NCBI GenBank assembly: GCA_026770025.1
Contig: JAMXDE010000007.1
Coordinates: forward strand, 434,001 to 498,000
From: Craspedostauros australis
Lineage: Eukaryota; Bacillariophyta; Bacillariophyceae; Mastogloiales; Achnanthaceae
Direction: 5' to 3'
Length of the DNA stretch: 64,000 nt
Position numbers and translations under genes: made by a program
Shown here: positions 43,711-51,964 of the stretch, in pieces
Layout of the letters: each line of letters starts with the position of its first letter
How positions within the stretch are numbered: the first letter of the stretch is position 1
Notes under the pieces: generated by a model
What the model saw: the letters and a program-made list of their open reading frames with translations, nothing else
Told to the model about the DNA's origin: nothing
Database searches by the model: none

Positions 43711-46008
43711 ATGTCTCTCAACCTCTCTCATCTCCTCGCCTCCGAGCCTTCCTCCCGCACCGAAACCGCTGCCGGAGCTCGCCCCGACGATCTCATCGAG
43801 GGTCTCACCGCCGTCTCCTCCATGGCCAGCCGCTCCTCTGCCTCGGGAGGCATCGCCGATGACTCCCTCCCCGCCAGCATGAGCTTGGGTACCACCATCG
43901 GACACGTCCACGCCACGCAAGACACATGCCTCGTCCGGCTCAGCGCCAAATCCGAGGAGGGGCACGTCCTCCTCTGTGGTGATCCCGTCGACACCTGCAG
44001 CCGTCGTAACCACAGCCATCTACGGTCTGATCCGGCTCGCCGTGGTCTCCCTGGCGTATACCAGTGCATCGACATCACGACCAACAGGGGGATCGCTCGC
44101 CGCGATCTCGTCGAAGGCAGCTTCCAAAGCCCGGAAGCCTACGAAGCGACCCGCGCCGCCACCCTTCGGGACATGGCGCGCGTCGCAACGCGCGACACCC
44201 CACCAGCTCACGATCGCAACGACTCCGATGCCCGGAGCGCCGGAGTGGTCGGATTCGACATGGACCGCAAGCCTGCAGCCCGCCGCGGCATCGACGATGC
44301 GCCGACGCCATCTCTCCAGCGTAGGGAACACCTCGATGTGCCACCTCCGACAAGCCGCGTCCCTCCGGCACGCCTCCCCAAGCCAGCGCCACCAACTACC
44401 AACCAAGAACGCCCTCAAGGAATCTCCGCTCCCGCGACACGCATGACCAACCCTTCTACCATCCCGGACTCCGTCCACTCCGCAGCGGACGAACTCATGC
44501 ATGTGGTCCGCCACCAAGCCGCACTCAACCGTGAGACGATGGAAACCCATCAACGCAAGCTGGATCAGACGAACCAAACTCTGATCCAGGCGCTCGCCAC
44601 CCAGCAGGAGCAAATCAACCATCTTCTCCGACTGGAAAGCGAGCGTCGGGAACAGGCAACCACAGAGCCGACCCCGCCTACAGCAGCGTGGTACGTGGTC
44701 ACCCAAGGCGCTCGACCAGGAGTCTACACCTCCCGCGCGGAAGCCTACGGACATGCCGGAGGTCATCCGGACGCCAGCGTCCACTCCTTCAACACCCACG
44801 TCGAGGCCGACAACTACTTGCGTGCTTCCATCACAACCGCACGTCACCGAAATCGTACATCATCGCCTTTGGACCCGCAGGTGGCCACGAATCTCCACCG
44901 CGCCCCGCCTCAAGCAAGCCGCGGATTCTCCGGAGCAGCGAATGCGCCAACCACAGCGGCGACAACTCCGACCCCCCCTGACATCAACAGCATGGGGGTT
45001 GAAGGATTCCTTGGAGAGGACACGTCTCGCGGAGACAAGAAGAGCATCTTCGGGGAAGGCATCGACAACGAGAGAAAGATGATCCAACACTTGGCCCCTC
45101 CTCATGCCAGCACCGAGGTGCAGACAGAATTAGCCAAGGCAGCCATCGACGTCACCAGCTTACCAGGTAAGGTCACCGACGAAAGAACATCGATTGAAGA
45201 GCTTGCCTCGGCCTTTGGAGACATCCGCAATCAGACAGCCCGTTCCGCCGGACTCATCGCCACCGACACCAACTGGAGAACCAAGACTCGGCACGCCCTC
45301 GCACGCGTCAAGAATGAGGAGGACCTCAGCGAACTCGCGGATGATTTCAACAGCATCCGCGATGACATCATGACCCAATACCTCAACAACGTGGGTCACA
45401 TCCTCCGTCATGCCTACTACACCGACGAACAAGTGGCTATCTACCAACAAGGTGGAGGATGGGTCGCGGTGGTCAAACTCTTCCTCACGTATTACCACGA
45501 ACTCCTCCTCAAACTACAACAGGAAGCGTTCAAGACTCAAGACGGGTGGAGCGAATCGGCCAGCATCTACACGGAGTACTACTCCAAGGCCCTCTTCGAC
45601 GCCCGCAACTTCGCGAGCTCTCGGAACCTGATGCTTTTCCGCACGTACGTCATTGTACGTGAGGGCGCCCGCATCGGATGGTGTAACATCAAGATTCTGG
45701 AAAAATTCCAACACCGCATCTCAACCCTGAGCGGCGCTCCATCCACACACCATGAAGAGAACGACAGCTCTAACGCAGACTCGCACAAGAAACGGTGCAA
45801 GCACTGCAACGGAACCAGCAAGGTGCATGAGATCCGTGACAGCGGGTGTCCGTTCGGATACCTCTTTAAGAAGAAGGTGGCGATGGCCAAGGCCAAGCAG
45901 GTGATGAAGAGTGTGGGCCAAGGTGAAAAGGCCCACGATGTGATCACGCGTATTCTGCAGGAAGCCATTTCGAAGCGTGGAGGAGGAGATGATGACGATG
46001 CTGCCTAA
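43711..46008 (+). CDS. Retroelement gag-like ORF
   Basis: 765 residues from an ATG at 43,711. The first 300 residues are Ala/Ser/Thr/Pro-rich; a Gln-rich helix (MHVVRHQAALNRETMETHQR, then ETLIQ-type) follows. A ribonuclease H1 N-terminal-like pattern (AAWYVVTQGARPGVYTSRAE, then NTHVEADNYL) occurs near residues 326-376; that small domain binds RNA/DNA hybrids. The C-terminal 250 residues are helical and end in a Cys/His patch (KKRCKHCNGTSKVHEIRDSG, then C) that may be the nucleic-acid-binding knuckle. Position ahead of the RT ORF, which starts 128 bp after its stop, supports the gag role. Sequence similarity to named gag families was not recognised. Confidence 0.65.
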   Translation: MSLNLSHLLASEPSSRTETAAGARPDDLIEGLTAVSSMASRSSASGGIADDSLPASMSLGTTIGHVHATQDTCLVRLSAKSEEGHVLLCGDPVDTCSRRNHSHLRSDPARRGLPGVYQCIDITTNRGIARRDLVEGSFQSPEAYEATRAATLRDMARVATRDTPPAHDRNDSDARSAGVVGFDMDRKPAARRGIDDAPTPSLQRREHLDVPPPTSRVPPARLPKPAPPTTNQERPQGISAPATRMTNPSTIPDSVHSAADELMHVVRHQAALNRETMETHQRKLDQTNQTLIQALATQQEQINHLLRLESERREQATTEPTPPTAAWYVVTQGARPGVYTSRAEAYGHAGGHPDASVHSFNTHVEADNYLRASITTARHRNRTSSPLDPQVATNLHRAPPQASRGFSGAANAPTTAATTPTPPDINSMGVEGFLGEDTSRGDKKSIFGEGIDNERKMIQHLAPPHASTEVQTELAKAAIDVTSLPGKVTDERTSIEELASAFGDIRNQTARSAGLIATDTNWRTKTRHALARVKNEEDLSELADDFNSIRDDIMTQYLNNVGHILRHAYYTDEQVAIYQQGGGWVAVVKLFLTYYHELLLKLQQEAFKTQDGWSESASIYTEYYSKALFDARNFASSRNLMLFRTYVIVREGARIGWCNIKILEKFQHRISTLSGAPSTHHEENDSSNADSHKKRCKHCNGTSKVHEIRDSGCPFGYLFKKKVAMAKAKQVMKSVGQGEKAHDVITRILQEAISKRGGGDDDDAA

Positions 46009-46136
46009 CCCCGCGTTTGGTTTGCTCCGTCACTCTCTTTGATGTCCACAAATCGCGCTCGATCGTACCAACAACAACAGACACACTCGGTGATACCAAA
46101 GCTCCCATCCCACCAGACACCAGCTCAACCGCCCCC

Positions 46137-49100
46137 ATGGATGCTCAACTAAGCTCTAACTTAGATGACATTCTTGCATTATCCAGCCAACGGTTGCCAG
46201 AACCGCTCTCCTCTACCCTGCGATATGGCACACTGAACTTCGGTCTGCATATGACTTCGTCCGCCTGGCCGGCGTTCCAGCACATCTTCTGTGCCCACGA
46301 CGACGGCCTTCCCATCAATTTGCGATCCTATCCCAAGACTACCCAGTATCTCGGGTCCACGGCGAGGCTATCGCATCGGGTGTTGAATCAACACCCGGTC
46401 GATTTCCTGGTCGTGTTTGGGATCAAGCAAATGGAATGGCGCAAATGGATCGGACGATGCTCATCCGGATCCAGACCATCCCTCATCCTCGAGATATGGA
46501 CGGGACCAGCGGTATCCTGGATTCACGGGGCGGCCTCCAAGGGCGAATGCAAGCGGTGGGCGGACCTTGGCTACATCACGCAAGTCAAGACGATTCCCAA
46601 CCTACGCGTGGGAGGCGTGGTACGAGTGTCCTACACGATGGTGGTACGATCGGCGACAACGTGGACGGCATCTGGCATCGCATGGCCAGACCTCCAACCC
46701 GCATCGGAACGAAGCATGGCGAATTGTCTTCGCCACTGTGGAATTCCACAACGATGTTATACAACACAGAGCAACGCTCAGATGGTCCATGACAGCGCGA
46801 CATCCGCCATGCCATTGGACCGGCTGGCCCTGATTCAAACGGACCGCGGCATACGACGCCTCTTTCCAGACGAAGTGGGAAAAGCCCTGGGCAGCTCGCT
46901 CCCCGGCGAGGTCCTGCGACAGGTGAAATGGCGGGTGCTTTTCCACACACCGTCCCAACACCTGCTGGAGTACCTTTCCACCCCGCTGGTGGGTCTATCC
47001 AACCATCTCCATCAGCAACCTGAACACGACAACCTATCCTCAACCAGACGAACACGACGACGACGACGACAACGACAACGACCTGAGCCTACACCCCTCA
47101 TGAAGACGAAATCCGACGACCGCGACTTCCAATGGACGCCCCCGGACCTATCTCCAGGGCAGCCGTGGCACCAGCAACGACTCCGCAACCTACGACACGC
47201 ATGCAATACGTATGGCGAGCGGGCCGAATCCCTTTTCCAAGGCGGACTACGGGACTTGGACATACACCGCACCAACTACACAGCCACACATCCGGATCCC
47301 AAACACCTGCGGGTCCTCTGGTGGGAGTTCCCTGCGCACCACTGGGATCACCTACGCGAAGGAAGTCCCATGAATTTCCTACGAGAACCGACGCCAGGCA
47401 ACCATCCCAACACCGACATGACTCCAGACCAACAACAGGTAGCGGCCGACTTCGTCGACGAGCTACTCAGCCTTGGTGTGGTGGAACCACAAGACCCAAA
47501 TCATCCGGTGGTGGTGAACGCACCTCTCTTTGCTTTACCGAAACCAATGCAGCCCGACCAATGGCGCATCATCGCCAACATGCGCGAAAATCACGCGAAT
47601 GAGCACATTGGGTCGGATCCGACAATTTTTCCAAAAAGTCGCGATATTCTGAAGCAGATGTATCACGGAGGCTGGTCTGCGGTGGTCGATGCGTCGAAAT
47701 ACTTCTACCAATTTCGAACCCGGCCATCGGAGCGGCGTTTCCTCGGGATCCAACATCCGATCTCCGGTGAGATGTACCAATATGCTGGACTACCAATGGG
47801 GTCTAGCCAGTCCCCAGCCATCGCATGCCGGTTTGGTACCGCCTTCCTCCGACAGCTGCGCCAGCGCTCCAAGCACTACCGAGGGTCCCACACATCCAAC
47901 ATGTGGTGGTCTGCGTTCCGACTAGAGAAGGAATACGACCATACTCTGGGCCAAGGCATAGTCTCCATGGGGTCCGATGGTCTACCGGCAGCACTCGTGT
48001 GGGCTCACTGCGATGACTTTATCATCCACGGTCCAACACGACAGAAGACAGCAGCAGCACTCACGGCCTTCCTCGATCTCTCCGTCGACTGCGGGTTGCT
48101 CTGCCATCCGGGAAAACTCACCCCGCCAAGTCAGATCGTCAAATACACTGGCTTGATCTTCGACACTACCGCAACCCCGCGGCTACGGATCCCAACCCTC
48201 AAGAGAGACAAGATCATAGCAGTCATGGACTACGTCGATGACCATGCTGTCAGAGTCTCCCGACTCGCCCTCGCGGTGCTCGCCGGTATGCTTGAAAGCG
48301 TCGCTGAGGCCACACCCTCGTATCTCGGCCGCAACTACCTCCGCGCGCTCTACCATCTCGTCCACCCCACTGCCTGGGATCAACCTGAGTTGCCTTACTT
48401 CAGCTACACGGCACTCGTCCCAGCCGTACAACACGACCTCCGCTGGTGGCGGGCAGCACTCCTCAACGACACGGCACGGAGCGGCCGGGCCACACGTACA
48501 GGGGTCCTGGTCAGCAGCTTCGGCGATGGCAGCGGGACAGGGACCGGGGGTACTATCCTCTTCCCACAACAGGCTTCTCGCATGTGGATGGGGACATGGT
48601 CCTCTCTCGTCGCCACCCGCCAGTCGTCCAACTGGAAGGAGTTGCGGACCCTGCTCAGCACTCTCGAGCAGGTGGCGCAATCACCGGAGTCTACCGCAGA
48701 AGTCACCGGAGCAACCTTCTTTTACTTCACCGACAACATGTGTACCTACTGCGTCGTGGACGGCGGCACCTCCACTTCTCCGGAGCTCCACAAATTGGTG
48801 CGACAGGTCAAGCAGCTCGAGTTACAGCTGTCCTGTCACCTACAGGTCATCCACATCCCGGGCACCGCCATCATCACTGAAGGAACCGACGGCCTTAGTC
48901 GGGGCATCTGGGTCAACGCCGCGCATCAACGGCCGACCTCGGAACAGATCCTCACCGCCTGCCTTGCACCAACAGCGGTACGGCCACTACATGTGCCCCA
49001 TATCGCTCGGCTAGCGTTCCCGGAACAAACCATTGGCCTTCAGCTACGGGCATGGGACACTCCATGGGACCCAGAGCAATGCATGGACTGCATCACGCTC

Positions 49101-49433
49101 TGGGCGCCCCCACCCGAGTTGGCGTACCAACTTATCTACTTCCTGCTGGGATGCTGGGCTGAGCGGCCGCTTCATACAGGATTCGTCATCCTCGTCCCTC
49201 GCGTGCTCCAGCGCACCTTCACACGTCTGTCTCGTCATCTCATCAAGGTTGGCGTGTTCACCAACCACGATCTACACATCACCTCTCCCTCTCCTCTCAA
49301 TATCCCTAACCTCCTCCTTCGTGTCTCTCCTCATACGCGCTCTCTCACTCCTCCTAGACTGGACACTACTCCCTATTCCTGGCTTCGGCGGCACCACCAA
49401 CGGATCGCCGAACAACTGCACGGGCTGTGCTAG
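46137..49433 (+). CDS. Retroelement reverse transcriptase / RNase H ORF
   Basis: About 1,098 residues from the ATG at 46,137; the frame is open slightly further upstream. The first 350 residues have no recognised domain. RT motifs then appear in order: QWRIIANMRENHANEHIG, the first catalytic Asp in WSAVVDASKYFYQFRTRPSE, YQYAGLPMGSSQSPAIACRF, and the paired Asp in ALVWAHCDDFIIHGP, followed by a thumb-like PGKLTPPSQIVKYTGLIFD. An RNase H-like region begins at VSSFGDGSGTGTGGTI and includes FFYFTDNMCTYCVV. This order, without a protease or DDE integrase, is what DIRS-order elements show. The 3' end overlaps the recombinase ORF in another frame. Confidence 0.85.
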   Translation: MDAQLSSNLDDILALSSQRLPEPLSSTLRYGTLNFGLHMTSSAWPAFQHIFCAHDDGLPINLRSYPKTTQYLGSTARLSHRVLNQHPVDFLVVFGIKQMEWRKWIGRCSSGSRPSLILEIWTGPAVSWIHGAASKGECKRWADLGYITQVKTIPNLRVGGVVRVSYTMVVRSATTWTASGIAWPDLQPASERSMANCLRHCGIPQRCYTTQSNAQMVHDSATSAMPLDRLALIQTDRGIRRLFPDEVGKALGSSLPGEVLRQVKWRVLFHTPSQHLLEYLSTPLVGLSNHLHQQPEHDNLSSTRRTRRRRRQRQRPEPTPLMKTKSDDRDFQWTPPDLSPGQPWHQQRLRNLRHACNTYGERAESLFQGGLRDLDIHRTNYTATHPDPKHLRVLWWEFPAHHWDHLREGSPMNFLREPTPGNHPNTDMTPDQQQVAADFVDELLSLGVVEPQDPNHPVVVNAPLFALPKPMQPDQWRIIANMRENHANEHIGSDPTIFPKSRDILKQMYHGGWSAVVDASKYFYQFRTRPSERRFLGIQHPISGEMYQYAGLPMGSSQSPAIACRFGTAFLRQLRQRSKHYRGSHTSNMWWSAFRLEKEYDHTLGQGIVSMGSDGLPAALVWAHCDDFIIHGPTRQKTAAALTAFLDLSVDCGLLCHPGKLTPPSQIVKYTGLIFDTTATPRLRIPTLKRDKIIAVMDYVDDHAVRVSRLALAVLAGMLESVAEATPSYLGRNYLRALYHLVHPTAWDQPELPYFSYTALVPAVQHDLRWWRAALLNDTARSGRATRTGVLVSSFGDGSGTGTGGTILFPQQASRMWMGTWSSLVATRQSSNWKELRTLLSTLEQVAQSPESTAEVTGATFFYFTDNMCTYCVVDGGTSTSPELHKLVRQVKQLELQLSCHLQVIHIPGTAIITEGTDGLSRGIWVNAAHQRPTSEQILTACLAPTAVRPLHVPHIARLAFPEQTIGLQLRAWDTPWDPEQCMDCITLWAPPPELAYQLIYFLLGCWAERPLHTGFVILVPRVLQRTFTRLSRHLIKVGVFTNHDLHITSPSPLNIPNLLLRVSPHTRSLTPPRLDTTPYSWLRRHHQRIAEQLHGLC

Positions 49434-50880
49434 GCCTATCAACCGCCGCACAACCGCCCACCAATGTTGCTTCGCCGATGCTGGCTTCACGCACGGCGGG
49501 CTGCACTACCGGCCGTGCCACACTCGGTATCATAAGCTGTGCTGCCGGGTGGGTCCACCGTTCCACACCCGGCTGCGCAAAGGCAAGGGTCTCGCTCTAC
49601 CGACCAACCTTGGGATCCTCGGGGTCTTCGTGTGCGAAGCATGCACAGTTCGCGTGCACACCAAGCGGGAGTTGACTTCCACGCCCACCGACGTCTACCT
49701 CCTTCGGCTCGAGCGGATGCGCATCATCGACCTGGCTCACAACTGGGCCACCGGCACCTTGGCTACTTACGGAAGCAAGATCCGCGTGCTGCGACAGTTC
49801 GGCGCCGACTACGGAGTCCCCACCTTACAACCGCCGGTTCTCTCCAGCCCCCCCTACTCGGATTCTATCCCGATCATGTGGGCACAGGAGCACTATGCAA
49901 CTCAAACCCCCGCTCGGCGCAGTCGTCAGGACGTCAGCACCATCAAGTTCAGCACCGTACGAGGTTTGCGGAGTGCCGCCTCCGCTTTTTGGACATGGAA
50001 CATGTGTCACACGCAGCCCGACACAGCCATGATGGACGCCAAGCAACGGCCTATCGTCGTCAACGCATGCAGTCCCACCGACCACCTCGGCTACACCATG
50101 CTTACTCAAGGCATGCGCGCACGCATGGGGGAGGATTCTCGGCCATCAGCGGCGCTGCTCGCACGTCATGTACAATTCATGGACCACAGCTTTCAGCAAC
50201 AGTACCGCCACGCCGCGACCACACACCAACAGCGCACTACCGCCATGGCCGCCATCATCAACCTGGTGGGCTGGCTCGGATGGCTCCGGGCATCCGAGGC
50301 TTTCGGCATCACCTGGGCGGACGTCACCCTTCTCCATCCACGCGACGCGGGCAACAACGATCTCCCCAACAACACGGGCGCAGTGTTGCTGCGCCTCGCG
50401 CTCCAAACCAAGTCCGACCGCAGCCGCCAGGCAGACGTCGTCGTGGCTTTCCGCACGGCATCAGGCCTGAGCCTCGGCGACTGGCTGCAGAGAGCGCATC
50501 GCCTCCGCGGTACACACAACGCTGCAGACTTCGTGGCTCAACACCCTTCCGGGCAACCGTGGACCTCCCAGTTCTACCGTGCCACGTTTGTGTACCCGTC
50601 TTTGCTCGAGCAACAGGACCGCGGGGATCCCTTCCTGCGGTCTGCTATCGGAGCTCAACACATGCCAATCCCGACGAGGTTCAACTCTTTCCACATGTAT
50701 CGCCGAGGGGCGAGGACGCACGTATCTCGACGGCGACCGGGCTGTGTGCGGGCGGCCACCAAACTGGAGGTCTCCGAGCACGGCCGATGGCGACGCCAAC
50801 GTGCCAACGAGGACATGCCCACCGCGTATCTTCAGTGGCCACTCGCCGACCGACTGGCGATCACCGCACTCTGCATGTGA
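49033..50880 (+). CDS. Retroelement tyrosine recombinase ORF with N-terminal Cys/His finger
   Basis: The open frame runs 49,033-50,880; the first 400 bases overlap the RT ORF, so the functional start is probably later and unknown. Just after the overlap lies a Cys/His-rich region (CTGCARPINRRTTAHQCCFA, then HYRPCHTRYHKLCC ... VCEACTV) that resembles a PHD-like zinc finger. The recombinase core follows: an N-terminal helical domain, then the first catalytic Arg in WLGWLRASEAFGITWADV, the HxxR box in SFHMYRRGARTHVS, and the late GRWRRQRANEDMPTAYLQW with the candidate nucleophile Tyr. Such enzymes insert a circular DNA copy by site-specific recombination without target duplication. Confidence 0.8.
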   Translation: MAFSYGHGTLHGTQSNAWTASRSGRPHPSWRTNLSTSCWDAGLSGRFIQDSSSSSLACSSAPSHVCLVISSRLACSPTTIYTSPLPLLSISLTSSFVSLLIRALSLLLDWTLLPIPGFGGTTNGSPNNCTGCARPINRRTTAHQCCFADAGFTHGGLHYRPCHTRYHKLCCRVGPPFHTRLRKGKGLALPTNLGILGVFVCEACTVRVHTKRELTSTPTDVYLLRLERMRIIDLAHNWATGTLATYGSKIRVLRQFGADYGVPTLQPPVLSSPPYSDSIPIMWAQEHYATQTPARRSRQDVSTIKFSTVRGLRSAASAFWTWNMCHTQPDTAMMDAKQRPIVVNACSPTDHLGYTMLTQGMRARMGEDSRPSAALLARHVQFMDHSFQQQYRHAATTHQQRTTAMAAIINLVGWLGWLRASEAFGITWADVTLLHPRDAGNNDLPNNTGAVLLRLALQTKSDRSRQADVVVAFRTASGLSLGDWLQRAHRLRGTHNAADFVAQHPSGQPWTSQFYRATFVYPSLLEQQDRGDPFLRSAIGAQHMPIPTRFNSFHMYRRGARTHVSRRRPGCVRAATKLEVSEHGRWRRQRANEDMPTAYLQWPLADRLAITALCM

Positions 50881-51015
50881 CCGCCCGGCGCTCACTTTTC
50901 CCGTTGTTCTTCGTTTCTTCCACTTCTTTCTCTTTTGGGGGGGGGAACCCTCTTTTTCCGCCGCCTGCGACAAAATCAGGGGGCACCAAGAGGAAGATAT
51001 TCTCCCTCTGCAAGG

Positions 51016-51199
51016 GGGGATTCCAGCGCTCTCCCTCCAACCATGATCGAATCAGTCAACACCAACGCAAACAGCCGAGGCAGAGACCTGAGACGAACTT
51101 GGCTAGGAGGGATCGAGCCGGATGATCCAAGGCAAGCTTGGAGGTGCTAGTAAACCTACCACCCAACGCAGACAAAAGCTATGTGACTATGGATTAGCC
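51016..51199 (+). repeat. Split direct repeat B1 of the retroelement
   Basis: 184 bp, from GGGGATTCCAGCGCTCTCCC to GACTATGGATTAGCC. It is repeated at 51,781-51,964 (B2) with no difference noticed, and directly abuts A2. Confidence 0.9.
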
Positions 51200-51749
51200 G
51201 GGTCACTTCTGGACATAATTGACTGGTTGATACAGACGACCCATACGACTCCAGGGCACCATTCACAGGAAGGAGACGGGACACGACAGAAATGCGAGTC
51301 ACCCACGCGACCCCGCAACAGAGACCCGTCGTAACGGTTATAACGGCCACACATGGGCCGATCGCTTAAGTAATGACACTTCGAACCATGTGCGACAACG
51401 GTCATCTGATGGCAATGCGGAGCTCACAAAATGAACGACTGCGGCGACAAAATCGAAACACAAACGAAAATTCGAGAACACGGAATGCACTATCTTGAGT
51501 AGCATTACAAACCCGCCAAGAGAGACAGAATCGGATAGTGAAGCAGGATCAAGACCCGCTCCGAGCAAATGAGAAACAAAGGAGGCCAAACGCGAAGGAT
51601 CGAGGAGCCCAAAACAGAAAGAGAGAAGAAGAGAAAGTAAACAACAAAGCAGAGAAGCGATGGGACAGCGACGATCGAATCACCCACAATTTGGAAAAGA
51701 CAACAGAATTGTCACACCTCCGCTTCGACGTACGCTTCCTTCAACGCTT
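51200..51749 (+). repeat. Split direct repeat A2 of the retroelement
   Basis: Second copy of the 550-bp A repeat, lying between B1 and B2. The 31 bases between A2 and B2 (starting CAAATTTTTTTAACCCACC) do not belong to either repeat. Confidence 0.9.
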
Positions 51750-51780
51750 CAAATTTTTTTAACCCACCTTCCCGCCCTTT

Positions 51781-51964
51781 GGGGATTCCAGCGCTCTCCC
51801 TCCAACCATGATCGAATCAGTCAACACCAACGCAAACAGCCGAGGCAGAGACCTGAGACGAACTTGGCTAGGAGGGATCGAGCCGGATGATCCAAGGCAA
51901 GCTTGGAGGTGCTAGTAAACCTACCACCCAACGCAGACAAAAGCTATGTGACTATGGATTAGCC
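51781..51964 (+). repeat. Split direct repeat B2 of the retroelement
   Basis: 184-bp copy of B1 that forms the right end of the element. The next base belongs to the interrupted transposase gene. Confidence 0.9.

Larger units (their letters stand above)
43084..51964 (+). mobile_element. Ngaro/PAT-type tyrosine-recombinase retrotransposon, 8.9 kb
   Basis: The ends have the split-direct-repeat layout A1 - internal - B1 - A2 - B2, which is diagnostic of Ngaro, PAT and related DIRS-order retroelements: A1 43,084-43,633, B1 51,016-51,199, A2 51,200-51,749, B2 51,781-51,964. Three plus-strand ORFs lie between A1 and B1: gag-like, reverse transcriptase plus RNase H, and tyrosine recombinase with a Cys/His finger. 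The insertion is in the large transposon's transposase gene. No target duplication is evident, as expected for recombinase-mediated integration. A1 and A2 (550 bp) match base for base on reading, so the insertion looks young, and the element looks whole. No methyltransferase domain, which many DIRS1-type members carry, was noticed. Confidence 0.9.
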
